Part shown: positions 8,255 through 16,555 of the stretch, in pieces
How the letters are laid out: every line of letters begins with the position of its first letter
How positions within the stretch are numbered: the first letter of the stretch is position 1
DNA from: Bacteroidales bacterium
GTDB lineage: Bacteria; Bacteroidota; Bacteroidia; Bacteroidales; UBA7960
Direction: 5' to 3'
Assembly (NCBI GenBank): GCA_003554665.1
Contig: PWGY01000219.1
Span: 1-34,736 of the forward strand
DNA length: 34,736 bases
Program-made: the position numbers and the translations under genes
The notes under the pieces: model-generated
Databases searched by the model: none
Told to the model about the DNA's origin: nothing
What the model saw: only the letters and a program-made list of their open reading frames with translations

Positions 8255-9184
8255 AGAGTTTCTGGCCGGCACATCAGGAAGAGATTCCATCAGCTCAAGT
8301 GCCTGCTCTTTATATTGGTGCATATACCTGCCGGCATATTCGATGCCGCCGCGGTTATGTACCATGCGGATCAGTTCTGAAGCCCTTTCCGGGTCCTGAT
8401 TGTGGTTTTTTACTGTATTGATGATCCATCGCTTTTCACGTAAAGATGTATTACTGAGGAGATAAATCAGCGGAAGGGTCATTTTCTGATCCCTGATATC
8501 AACACCGGAGGGCTTGCCTTTTACGCGGTCTTTTTCAAAATCCAGGATGTCATCTTTGATCTGGAAAGCGATCCCTGCTTTTTCACCGATGTGGCGCAAC
8601 ACATCCACCTGTTCGGCGGGGGCATCTGCCGATGTGGCTCCGCATGCCAGGCAGGCGGTGATCAGTGAAGCGGTTTTTTTCCGGATGATCTCAAAATAGA
8701 TTTCCTCCTTGATGTCCAGATGTCTGGCTTTTTCAATCTGCATCAGTTCACCTTCGCTCATGTCGCGGACTGATCCTGACACAATCTTCAGCATGTCAAA
8801 ATCATTGTGATCCAGACTCAGGAGTAACCCTCTGGACAACACATAATCCCCGACCAAAACAGAAATTTTGTTTTTCCACAATGCATTCAGCGAAAAAAAG
8901 CCCCGTCGCTCATTGGAATCGTCCACCACGTCGTCGTGAATCAGTGTGGCGGTGTGAAGGAGCTCGATGAGGGAGGCAGCCCGGTATGTTCTTTCGGAGA
9001 TCTCTCCGTAAATATTTGCAGAGAAGAATACAAAAAGCGGCCGGAGTTGTTTCCCTTTGCGCTTGACAATATACCGGGCGACCTTATCCAGCAGTGGCAC
9101 TTTGCTTTTCATGGTTTTGCTGAACCTCTTTTCAAAGGTTCTCATGTGATGGTCAACAGGTGCCTTGATTTCTTCAAGTGTCAT
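8213..9184 (-). CDS. Polyprenyl diphosphate synthase (IspA/IspB family, trans type)
   Basis: The 323-residue enzyme condenses isopentenyl diphosphate units onto an allylic diphosphate, most likely making the long side chain of menaquinone. The first aspartate motif DDVVD is at residues 84-88 and the second, DDILD, at 211-215; GKQLRP near 44-49 is the usual substrate-binding segment. I chose the ATG at 9184 (MTLEEIKAP). A longer reading from a TTG at 9232 would start inside the -33 element of a very good promoter (9202-9233), and homologues as I recall them begin with a similar EIKxP sequence. Residues before DDxxD are bulky (LLHTAT), but chain length cannot be settled by eye. The gene follows glyS and overlaps the convergent MscS-like gene by 42 bases. 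Confidence 0.92.
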   Translation of the reverse strand: MTLEEIKAPVDHHMRTFEKRFSKTMKSKVPLLDKVARYIVKRKGKQLRPLFVFFSANIYGEISERTYRAASLIELLHTATLIHDDVVDDSNERRGFFSLNALWKNKISVLVGDYVLSRGLLLSLDHNDFDMLKIVSGSVRDMSEGELMQIEKARHLDIKEEIYFEIIRKKTASLITACLACGATSADAPAEQVDVLRHIGEKAGIAFQIKDDILDFEKDRVKGKPSGVDIRDQKMTLPLIYLLSNTSLREKRWIINTVKNHNQDPERASELIRMVHNRGGIEYAGRYMHQYKEQALELMESLPDVPARNSLRKLIEFTVSRNR

Positions 9185-9201
9185 GCCGGTCTGATTTTTA
9201 T

Positions 9202-9233
9202 CAAACTTAAGGGATGTGGCGGAGAATTGCAAA
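9202..9233 (-). promoter_or_regulatory. Promoter of the polyprenyl synthase gene
   Basis: On the minus strand TTTG (9233-9230) and TAAGTTTG (9209-9202) are separated by 20 bases, a full match to the Bacteroidota consensus. Transcription would start near 9196, only about 12 bases before the ATG at 9184. This gives the synthase its own transcript apart from glyS and supports the shorter start. Confidence 0.65.
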
Positions 9234-9289
9234 TCACGGATTGCTGCCGGGATGTCCCGCCGGATTCCTTGCCGCCTTTTGCTTTCCGG

Positions 9290-10822
9290 TCAGTGCCGGG
9301 GGCGCAGATCGGTACGCTCAGCAACCACGCCGGCTATTTTTTCAATGGGGATGCGTTCCTGTTTCATGCTGTCCCGCTCTCTGATGGTAACGGTGTTGTC
9401 TTCCAGGGTTTGATGGTCGATGGTAATGCAATATGGCGTGCCGATGGCATCCTGTCTGCGGTATCTTCTGCCAATGGCGTCTTTATCTTCGTACTGGCAG
9501 TGAAAATCATATTTCAGCCGGTCAAATATCTCCCTGCCTTTTTCAGGCAGCCCGTCTTTTTTCACCAGGGGAAGCACTGCTACTTTCACGGGAGCGAGGG
9601 CCGGCGGAATATTCATAACTACCCGTTCAGATCCGTCTTCCAGGGTTTCCTCTTTGTAGGCGTGCGTCAGGATGGCCAGGAAGGTGCGATCCAGGCCTAT
9701 GGATGTTTCCACCACATAGGGCACATAGCTTTCTTCGGTTTCCGGATCGTAGTACTGCAATTTTTTTCCGGAGAACTCCTGGTGGGCGCCAAGGTCAAAA
9801 TCGGTGCGGGAGTGAACACCTTCCAGTTCCTTGAATCCAAAAGGGAAATTAAATTCAATATCCACGGCCGCATTGGCATAATGAGCCAGCTTTTCATGGG
9901 TGTGTACACGAAACCTTTCTTCGGGTATTCCAAGAGCCAGGTGCCAGCGCATCCGTTCTTGCTTCCAGTACTCGAACCATTCAGCTTCCTGTCCGGGTCT
10001 GACAAAAAACTGCATTTCCATCTGTTCAAACTCACGCATCCTGAAAATGAATTGACGGGCCACGATCTCATTCCGGAAGGCTTTGCCAATCTGGGCAATG
10101 CCGAAAGGAAGCTTTTTGCGGCCTGTTTTCTGCACGTTCAGATAGTTCACAAAAATACCCTGGGCAGTTTCCGGGCGCAGATAGATTTTTGATGCCCCGT
10201 CGCTGGCTGAACCCATTTGGGTGTTGAACATCAGGTTGAACTGCCTGACGTCTGTCCAGTTACGTGATCCTGAAACAGGGCAGGCGATACCCAGATCTTC
10301 AATGAGTTGCCTGAGCTCATCCAGCTTTTCATTTTCCAGGGCCGGCACAAAACGGCCTTTGATCTCCTCGATCTTCGCCTGGTTGGCTTTTACCCTGGGG
10401 TTCGTTTCCCGGAACATTTTCTCATCAAAACTCTCGCCGAACTTTTTGGCGGCTTTACTGACCTCCTTTTCGATTTTTTCTTCCAGCTTTGCCAGATGGT
10501 CCTCGATCAGGACGTCTGCTCTGTATCTTTTCTTTGAATCCTTGTTGTCGATCAGCGGATCATTGAATGCCTCCAGGTGTCCGGATGCTTTCCAGACCGT
10601 AGGGTGCATAAAGATGGCCGAATCAAGCCCCACGATGTTTTCATGGTACTGAACCATGGATCGCCACCAGTAATCCTTGATGTTGTTTTTCAGCTCCACC
10701 CCGTTTTGTCCATAATCGTAGACGGCACTCAGCCCGTCATAGATTTCACTGGAAGGGAAGATAAACCCGTATTCCTTGCAATGTGCAATGATCTTCTTGA
10801 AAATGTCTTCGCCTTTGGCCAT
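9290..10822 (-). CDS. glyS: Glycyl-tRNA synthetase, dimeric alpha2 (archaeal/eukaryal-like) type
   Basis: The 510-residue class II synthetase charges tRNA-Gly with glycine. It is the single-chain dimeric type, not the separate alpha/beta GlyQ-GlyS type. Visible hallmarks are the N-terminal IYDGLSAVYDYGQNG (27-41) and WWRSMV, the active-site RPETAQG (216-222), class II motif 2 FRNE (249-252) with REFEQ (263-267), and motif 3 GLDRTFLAI in the second half. The ATG at 10822 gives MAKGEDIFKK, a normal start. It lies 46 bases after the lipid kinase stop on the same strand, with no separate promoter seen, so the two may share a transcript. A 418-residue open frame on the opposite strand is a shadow of this gene. 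Confidence 0.97.
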   Translation of the reverse strand: MAKGEDIFKKIIAHCKEYGFIFPSSEIYDGLSAVYDYGQNGVELKNNIKDYWWRSMVQYHENIVGLDSAIFMHPTVWKASGHLEAFNDPLIDNKDSKKRYRADVLIEDHLAKLEEKIEKEVSKAAKKFGESFDEKMFRETNPRVKANQAKIEEIKGRFVPALENEKLDELRQLIEDLGIACPVSGSRNWTDVRQFNLMFNTQMGSASDGASKIYLRPETAQGIFVNYLNVQKTGRKKLPFGIAQIGKAFRNEIVARQFIFRMREFEQMEMQFFVRPGQEAEWFEYWKQERMRWHLALGIPEERFRVHTHEKLAHYANAAVDIEFNFPFGFKELEGVHSRTDFDLGAHQEFSGKKLQYYDPETEESYVPYVVETSIGLDRTFLAILTHAYKEETLEDGSERVVMNIPPALAPVKVAVLPLVKKDGLPEKGREIFDRLKYDFHCQYEDKDAIGRRYRRQDAIGTPYCITIDHQTLEDNTVTIRERDSMKQERIPIEKIAGVVAERTDLRPRH

Positions 10823-10868
10823 ATTATGCTTTTTATGCGTGTTTTCTATACCTTGATTTTCTGTTTGT

Positions 10869-11792
10869 TCAATTGATTATCACCCGGACACTTTTGGGGA
10901 TGATTTCGAAAGAAAAGGGAGAGTGCCCCAGTGATTCCCCGTCTGCTTCCAGCAATACAGGCTGATCGCATTCGATGTGGATTGTTTTGGCGGTTTGGGT
11001 CACAACCCGTTTATGCTTTTTGATCGTTCCATCATAGAGACGCCGGACGTTGGTGATCACCGACCATTTGCTCAGGTCTTTGATCAGGGTGACATCGAAC
11101 AGTCCGTCATCGGGTTTTGCGTCCGGTGCCTGCCGCATTCCGCCTCCATTGTACTGCCCGATTCCGATCCCGATGGTGAAAAACTTTTCACTGAATTTTT
11201 TTCCGTTTACGGCCACCCGCGTATTGCATGACTTATAGGTAAACAATGAGCCGATCAGATGTTTCAGGTAAAGCAGCGGATTTCCCCTGCCCCTGGATTT
11301 GCTGTCGTTGGTTTTGCTGGCCACCAGCCCGTCGAACCCCACACCTGCCATGTTGATAAAATAACGGGATGACTCCTCTAAGCGGTTGAAATAGTTCACC
11401 GTACCGGCATCCTGCAGCAAAGTTTTTCCCTTTTTCAGCACGAGGATGGCTGCCTCGTAATCCATGGGGATGTCATAGGTTCTTACCCAGTCGTTTCCTG
11501 TTCCCACTGAAATCATCCCGACGGTAATGTCTGTGGTGGGAACGGTGGTCTGACGAAATATCCCGTTCACCACTTCATTGAGCGTTCCGTCACCACCAAC
11601 GGCAATGATTTTGCGGAGCCCCTGCTTTACATGATACTCCACCAGCTCAACGGCATGCCAGGGCCCACGGGTAAATACAGCCTGGTAGCTGAACCCCTGT
11701 TCGTCAAGCAGACCTGAGATTTTATCCCAGTCTCTGCGCACCTTCCCGATACCGGCATTGGGGTTGACAACCACCAACCATTGATCTGTCAT
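10869..11792 (-). CDS. Diacylglycerol kinase-family lipid kinase (YegS/DgkB-like)
   Basis: This 307-residue soluble kinase transfers phosphate from ATP to a lipid hydroxyl, probably diacylglycerol, in phospholipid recycling. The catalytic domain begins with VNPNAGIGK (9-17), and the nucleotide-binding loop GGDGTLNEV lies at 66-74; SVGTGNDWVRTYD follows, all diagnostic for the family. The C-terminal half is the expected beta-rich domain with a late DDGLFDV motif. Length is normal. It is the first gene of a minus-strand run leading into glyS, with a candidate promoter at 11868-11896. Sphingoid-base or undecaprenol substrates cannot be excluded, since the family members look alike. Confidence 0.92.
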   Translation of the reverse strand: MTDQWLVVVNPNAGIGKVRRDWDKISGLLDEQGFSYQAVFTRGPWHAVELVEYHVKQGLRKIIAVGGDGTLNEVVNGIFRQTTVPTTDITVGMISVGTGNDWVRTYDIPMDYEAAILVLKKGKTLLQDAGTVNYFNRLEESSRYFINMAGVGFDGLVASKTNDSKSRGRGNPLLYLKHLIGSLFTYKSCNTRVAVNGKKFSEKFFTIGIGIGQYNGGGMRQAPDAKPDDGLFDVTLIKDLSKWSVITNVRRLYDGTIKKHKRVVTQTAKTIHIECDQPVLLEADGESLGHSPFSFEIIPKSVRVIIN

Positions 11793-11867
11793 TGTTTGTG
11801 TTCTTTCAAAATATTACCGGGCAACATGGACCCATTTGGGAAAGAGCCCCTGTGCCAAAACAGGATG

Positions 11868-11896
11868 CAAAATTAAGAAAAATAGCACAATACCAA
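11868..11896 (-). promoter_or_regulatory. Candidate promoter of the lipid kinase gene
   Basis: On the minus strand TTG (11896-11894) and TAATTTTG (11875-11868) are 18 bases apart. The -7 box is a perfect match; the spacer is one base short and the -33 box lacks its first T. It lies just beyond the asd stop codon and gives a leader of about 70 bases. Confidence 0.45.
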
Positions 11897-11897
11897 T

Positions 11898-12887
11898 TTA
11901 TAACCAATGCTTGTCAATCAGGTAGCGGGCAATCTGGATGGCATTGGTTGCTGCCCCTTTTCTGAGGTTGTCAGCCACGATCCATAAGTTGAGCCCGTTA
12001 TCCAGGGAATGGTCACGGCGGATTCGGCCAACAAAGACCTCATCCCGCCCTTCGGCGTATTTGGGCATGGGGTATATGCTGTTTTTGGGGTTGTCCTGCA
12101 CCACTACACCGGGGGTGCTCTCCAGTAGCTTGCGGATATCATCCTGCCGGAACGGTTTTTCTGTTTCTATGTTTACAGCCTCGGAGTGTCCACCCATTAC
12201 AGGAATTCGCACCACGGTGGCTGTGATCTGAATACCGGGAGCGTCGAGGATCTTCCGGGTTTCGTTGACCAGTTTCAGCTCTTCGGCCGAATCTCCGTTC
12301 TCATCAAAATCGCCTCCGTGAGGGAAGCAGTTCAGGTCGATGGGGTGTGGGTAAGCCATTTCCCCGCTTTCCCCCTCTCTTTCATTGAAGAGTTGCCGGA
12401 CTGCATGAATACCGGTGCCTGTCACCGACTGGTAGGTGGATATCACAAGGCGCTTAATGCCGAATTTCTGATAAATTGGCCAGATGGGAACTACCATCTG
12501 TATGGTGCTGCAGTTTGGGTTGGCAATGATGCGTGTTGATTCTTTGATCTGGCCGGCATTGACTTCAGGTACAACCAGTGGTACTTCTTCCATCCCGCGA
12601 AAAGCGGAAGAATTGTCAATAACATAGGCCCCGGTTTCGGCAAAAGCTGCTGCATATTTTCGTGCTGTGGAGGCGCCGGCAGAGAAGATGGCCAAATCGG
12701 GTTTTGCCTTGATGGCGTCTTCCACGCTCTGTACCTTGAAGGGGTTTCCCCGTACGGTGATTTCTTTGCCCACGGAACGCTCAGATGCGCATGGGATAAA
12801 TTTTGTGAAGGGAATTTGCTGTTCTTCCAGAACCCTGATCATCATTTCCCCGACCAGGCCTGTGGCTCCAATCAATGCAATTACCAT
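11898..12887 (-). CDS. asd: Aspartate-semialdehyde dehydrogenase
   Basis: The 329-residue enzyme reduces aspartyl phosphate to aspartate semialdehyde with NADPH, the branch point for lysine/diaminopimelate, threonine and methionine. The NADP-binding loop GATGLVGEMM is at 7-16. The active-site cysteine is Cys126 in NPNCSTIQ. Arg227 in VRIPV and His234 in GGHSEAV match the substrate-binding Arg and the catalytic His. Length and the SVTGTGIHA motif (154-162) fit the bacterial short form. It stands alone, divergent from the lamin-tail gene, with a -7 box at 12948-12955. Confidence 0.97.
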   Translation of the reverse strand: MVIALIGATGLVGEMMIRVLEEQQIPFTKFIPCASERSVGKEITVRGNPFKVQSVEDAIKAKPDLAIFSAGASTARKYAAAFAETGAYVIDNSSAFRGMEEVPLVVPEVNAGQIKESTRIIANPNCSTIQMVVPIWPIYQKFGIKRLVISTYQSVTGTGIHAVRQLFNEREGESGEMAYPHPIDLNCFPHGGDFDENGDSAEELKLVNETRKILDAPGIQITATVVRIPVMGGHSEAVNIETEKPFRQDDIRKLLESTPGVVVQDNPKNSIYPMPKYAEGRDEVFVGRIRRDHSLDNGLNLWIVADNLRKGAATNAIQIARYLIDKHWL

Positions 12888-12947
12888 ACAGATTTCTTTT
12901 TTAACCGGTTACTATTAATGCCCGCTACCCGGCGGCCTTTACCAAAG

Positions 12948-12955
12948 CAAAAATA
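12948..12955 (-). promoter_or_regulatory. -7 box of asd
   Basis: The minus strand reads TATTTTTG, a perfect TAnnTTTG match, 60 bases before the asd ATG. No clear -33 TTTG is present. It abuts the opposite-strand box at 12957-12964, so the two divergent promoters would overlap. Confidence 0.45.
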
Positions 12956-12956
12956 C

Positions 12957-12964
12957 TACATTTA
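12957..12964 (+). promoter_or_regulatory. Candidate -7 box of the lamin-tail gene
   Basis: TACATTTA differs from TAnnTTTG at one base and is identical to the box used before the class I fumarase. The leader to the ATG at 12986 would be about 15 bases. The -33 region is not convincing. Confidence 0.35.
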
Positions 12965-12985
12965 GACCGGGGTAAAAAAAATGTC

Positions 12986-15589
12986 ATGCGGAAAGCCTTT
13001 TTTTATATAGTACTGTTGTGGCCTTTGGCGGGTTTTGCCCAGTTTGAGGATGATTTCAGCAACGGGGATTTTACACATAATCCGCCGTGGGCCGGGGATC
13101 ATGATGAATTTATTGTGGATCAGGGGATGTTGCGGCTTTTCAGCGAAGGAGGGGGTGTTGCATGGTTGTCTACATCCAGTAAGGTGATCGGTGATACCCA
13201 GTGGGATTTTTGGGTGCGAATGGCTTTTGTGCCATCAGACAACAACCATCCCAGGATTTACCTCGTCAGTGACCGGCCTGATCTGTCAGGAGCACTGAAG
13301 GGTTATTTTATCCAGATCGGGAAAACCGGGACTGATAATAAGCGCCTGTATTTTTGCCGCCAGAACGGGAAGGAAGTGGAGGTGCTTCTGGAAGGCTCCA
13401 TGAACCTGGCCACCACTTCCAATAACCATTTAAGAATCAGGGTTACACGGGATGCGATCGGGAACTGGAGTTTTTATGCTGACCCCTCCGGGGGGCATCT
13501 TTTTTTACCCCAGGGAACTGTATATGATACCACATTTTCCCGGACGTCGTGGTTCGGGATCACCTGCACTTATACCACCACCAACAGCCGCCGGTTTTAT
13601 TTTGATGACTTCCGGGTGGGAGAGATACTTCCCGAGCCACCTCCCCGGGTAACCAGACTGGAAGTGGTTTCCGGGGGCAGTCTTGATGTATATTTCAGCC
13701 AGGCCGTGGATAAAACCAGCGCCGGTTTGGTCAATAATTATCTGGCAAGCGGTGATGCCGGAAGGCCCCTGGTGGCTGCCCCTGACCCTGAACGACCTCA
13801 TGTGGTCCGCCTTTTGTTTGGCCGTAATTTTCAGGAAAACCATCTGTACACCCTTACCGTATCAGGGGTTAAAGGTGCCGGAGGACAGGTAATGGAGTGT
13901 TATTCCGGACCATTTGTAAATTATATGTCTCAACGTTTCGATGTGGTATTCAATGAACTGATGGTTAATAGCCAACCCGTGGTTCAGCTTCCTGCTCATG
14001 ACTGGCTGGAATTGTTTAACACAACCCAGGTTCCAATCAATCTTGAAGGCTGGACTTTGAAATACGGCAATAGTTCGCAGATACTGCCAGAGTCAGTCAT
14101 CCCTCCCGGGGGGTACCTGGTGCTGACTACCGAAACGGCCCTGCCTTTCCTGGAAGATGCCGGAAATGTGGCAGCCGTACCCGGGTTGGGGGTCAATGCC
14201 CTGCCCATCGGCGGGTCCTCCCTTGTGCTGTACGATGATGCAGGGAAAATGATCTCGCATGTCAGTTATTCAGACGCATGGTACAGAGACCAGTCGAAAA
14301 AAGGGGGCGGGTGGTCATTGGAGAAAATTGACCCTTTTAATTTTTGTCAGGGAGCAGGGAACTGGAGGGCTTCAGTTGATCCCAGGGGAGGAACACCCGG
14401 GGAGCCAAATTCTGTGCTGGCAGAAAACCCCGATGTATCTGTGCCGGAGTTGTTGCGGGCCGGTTATGTGGACAGGCATACGATCATCTTGCATTTTGAC
14501 CAGCCCATGAACGATGACGGATTGGGCAGCATAAACAATTACATGGTCAGCGGGGGTGTCGGCAACCCCGTGTCAGCTTTTCCTGTGGATCCTGCTTTTT
14601 CATCCGTTCAGCTGGAACTGTCAAGCCCACTATCAGAGGGCGTTGTATACCAGGTGGAGGTGGCAGAAGGCATCACAGATTGTGCTGGCAACAAACTTCA
14701 GAATTACGTGGTTCCGGTGGCGGTTCCTTTGCAGGCAGCGCCATCGGATATGGTGATCAATGAAGTCCTGTTTAATCCGCCTCTTGGCGGGGCCCGGTAT
14801 GTGGAAATCTACAACCGCAGCGAGCATGTGTTTGACCTGAAAGACTACCTGATTGCCTCAAAGGATACCTTTACCGGCAATCTGTTGGATCCCCGCCTGA
14901 TCAGTGAGGAGAGTCTGCTGATGTTTCCGGGCGATTTTGTGGTATTGAGCAATAACGTGCAGGGGGTGCTGCAGACATTTTATACCAATAACCCCAATGG
15001 GTTTGCCGAAGTGGAGCGTCTGCCGGGCATGACCAACAGCGGTGGGCTGCTGGTGTTGTCCTGCAGAGGGCATGTGACCATTGATAAGCTGACCTTTTCT
15101 GAGGACATGCATCTGCCCCTGCTCATTGATCTCAAAGGGATTGCCCTGGAACGGCTGCACCCCGGCAGGCCGTCAGAGGACAGGCACAACTGGCATTCTG
15201 GTGCTGCATCCACGGGTTTCGGAACTCCCGGCTACAGAAATGCGCAACATCAGGCCTCGCCTGCTGATGCCGGGAGCCTGTTTGAGCTGAGTTCCCCGCT
15301 TTTCAGGCCTGATGGCAGCGGGGCAGATGATGTGGTGCAGGTTTTCTACCGGATCGGTGAGCCTGGTTATGTGGCCAATGTGCTTGTTTTTGACCGTTCC
15401 GGAAGGGAAGTGAAACAACTGGTGAACGGAGAGGTGCTGGCGGTGGATGGAGCCTTTACCTGGGACGGAACCACCAATGGCGGGCAAAGGGCTGCGGTCG
15501 GGATGTATGTGATCTTCCTGGAAGTTTTCAATGCCCGCGGGAAAGTTCATACTGCCAGGCTTCCTGTGGTGTTGGCCGGAGAGTTTTAG
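12986..15589 (+). CDS. Secreted multi-domain protein with two lamin-tail domains
   Basis: This 867-residue exported protein begins with a signal peptide (about 1-18, ending GFAQF). Residues of about 20-215 look like a lectin/laminin-G-like beta sandwich (DDFSNGDF start, FYFDDFRVGE end). Two Ig-like segments with the pattern VYFSQAV.. or LHFDQPMN.. lie near 220-310 and 485-585. Each is followed by a lamin-tail domain: FNELMVNSQ with DWLELFN (about 318-420) and INEVLFNPP with YVEIYN (about 588-700). The C-terminal 100 residues are FlgD-like (FTWDGTTNGG, VGMYVIFLEVF). No enzyme motif is visible. Such proteins are typical surface proteins of Bacteroidota; the FlgD-like end may serve type IX export, but I cannot confirm a sorting signal. 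The gene diverges from asd and converges on comF. Confidence 0.85.
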   Translation: MRKAFFYIVLLWPLAGFAQFEDDFSNGDFTHNPPWAGDHDEFIVDQGMLRLFSEGGGVAWLSTSSKVIGDTQWDFWVRMAFVPSDNNHPRIYLVSDRPDLSGALKGYFIQIGKTGTDNKRLYFCRQNGKEVEVLLEGSMNLATTSNNHLRIRVTRDAIGNWSFYADPSGGHLFLPQGTVYDTTFSRTSWFGITCTYTTTNSRRFYFDDFRVGEILPEPPPRVTRLEVVSGGSLDVYFSQAVDKTSAGLVNNYLASGDAGRPLVAAPDPERPHVVRLLFGRNFQENHLYTLTVSGVKGAGGQVMECYSGPFVNYMSQRFDVVFNELMVNSQPVVQLPAHDWLELFNTTQVPINLEGWTLKYGNSSQILPESVIPPGGYLVLTTETALPFLEDAGNVAAVPGLGVNALPIGGSSLVLYDDAGKMISHVSYSDAWYRDQSKKGGGWSLEKIDPFNFCQGAGNWRASVDPRGGTPGEPNSVLAENPDVSVPELLRAGYVDRHTIILHFDQPMNDDGLGSINNYMVSGGVGNPVSAFPVDPAFSSVQLELSSPLSEGVVYQVEVAEGITDCAGNKLQNYVVPVAVPLQAAPSDMVINEVLFNPPLGGARYVEIYNRSEHVFDLKDYLIASKDTFTGNLLDPRLISEESLLMFPGDFVVLSNNVQGVLQTFYTNNPNGFAEVERLPGMTNSGGLLVLSCRGHVTIDKLTFSEDMHLPLLIDLKGIALERLHPGRPSEDRHNWHSGAASTGFGTPGYRNAQHQASPADAGSLFELSSPLFRPDGSGADDVVQVFYRIGEPGYVANVLVFDRSGREVKQLVNGEVLAVDGAFTWDGTTNGGQRAAVGMYVIFLEVFNARGKVHTARLPVVLAGEF

Positions 15590-15625
15590 GCCTTTGGTGC
15601 ATGCTTCACGGCATAATGTCCATCA

Positions 15626-16321
15626 TCAGGTGGTGATGCCCAGTGTGGCCACCCAAACCCTGACCCCCTTTGTTTCCATCAGTTTCAGCGCACATGCTTC
15701 CAGGGTTGCCCCGGTGGTAAGCACATCATCGATCAGCAGCACTTTCATGTTTTCCAGTGCGGGCTTATCAGGGCATTCGAACACTGTGGATACGTTTTCC
15801 CAGCGATGAAACCGGGACTTTTTTGTCTGGCTTGAAGTTTCTTTTTTTCTGACGAGCAGATCATCCCTGCAGGGTATCTGAAGCATATCACTGATCCCGT
15901 TCCCGATCACCCGGCTTTGATTGAAGCCTCTTTTCTTTTCCTTGTCTGGATGCAGGGGGACAGGGATGATGGAGTCAAGACCTTGAAAAATGGGGGAGTG
16001 TTTCAGGGAGGTCCCGAGTTTTTGCCCCAGCCAGAAACCCAGCTCAAGATCTCCCCTGTATTTGAACTGATGGATCAGTTGCTGTACCATCCCACCTTTT
16101 TGGAAATGGAACAGTGCTGTACTTCCTTCAATGCGAACCCTGCCGTAGAAAACTTCCGATACCCGATTCTCTTTGTGACTCGCAAATCCGGTGCATGGAA
16201 GTGAAGCCAGGCAATAACTGCATATGTGTATTTCACCCCCGAAGAGCTGTTTTTTACATATGCAACATAAATCAGGGTATATCAGGGAAATAAAATTTTT
16301 TATGTAAGTACTGGAGAACAT
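15626..16321 (-). CDS. comF: ComF-family phosphoribosyltransferase-like protein
   Basis: The 231-residue protein has a four-cysteine zinc ribbon at the N terminus (Cys19, Cys22, Cys34, Cys37) and a phosphoribosyltransferase fold at the C terminus with the PRPP loop IDDVLTTGAT at about 197-206. This is the ComF/GntX arrangement, tied to DNA uptake in competent bacteria and to uncharacterised roles elsewhere. Length is normal. The ATG at 16321 gives the expected short helix before the zinc ribbon. It converges on the lamin-tail gene, with 36 bases between the two stops, and no competence genes are nearby, so natural transformation should not be assumed. Confidence 0.9.
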   Translation of the reverse strand: MFSSTYIKNFISLIYPDLCCICKKQLFGGEIHICSYCLASLPCTGFASHKENRVSEVFYGRVRIEGSTALFHFQKGGMVQQLIHQFKYRGDLELGFWLGQKLGTSLKHSPIFQGLDSIIPVPLHPDKEKKRGFNQSRVIGNGISDMLQIPCRDDLLVRKKETSSQTKKSRFHRWENVSTVFECPDKPALENMKVLLIDDVLTTGATLEACALKLMETKGVRVWVATLGITT

Positions 16322-16353
16322 AAATATTGCAGGAATAATCTCTCAAAATTGTA

Positions 16354-16361
16354 TAAATTTG
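16354..16361 (+). promoter_or_regulatory. Candidate -7 box ahead of the coiled-coil membrane protein
   Basis: TAAATTTG matches TAnnTTTG perfectly. The nearest upstream TTG (16327-16329) is 24 bases away, too far for a standard spacer. The implied leader to the ATG at 16556 is nearly 190 bases long and contains a 29-codon open frame at 16400-16489. Confidence 0.3.
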
Positions 16362-16399
16362 CACAGCATTACTCTGTGGTCTTTCTTCTTTCTTTGACT

Positions 16400-16489
16400 A
16401 TGAGGAAATTTATGGCTTTTAATATAGTTAATAATGCGACAGAAGGATGCAATAAACCAGCAAACGGTCATTATTTTCGTTTAATATGA
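16400..16489 (+). CDS. Possible 29-residue small protein or leader peptide
   Basis: An ATG at 16400 opens 29 codons ending in TGA at 16487-16489, beginning MRKFMAFNIV. It lies in the 234-base gap between comF and the coiled-coil membrane protein, about 40 bases after a perfect -7 box. No family is recognised, there is no clear ribosome binding site, and an open frame this short is expected by chance fairly often. Confidence 0.15.
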   Translation: MRKFMAFNIVNNATEGCNKPANGHYFRLI

Positions 16490-16555
16490 CTGCTTGCCCC
16501 AAAAAATCGAATCAAATTAATTCAATAACCAATCAATTCACGTACTCGATTCATT

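Noticed and set aside
8936..10192. 418-residue open frame on the plus strand
   Set aside because: It lies opposite glyS and the start of the prenyl synthase gene, both certain on the minus strand; its translation has no recognisable domain.
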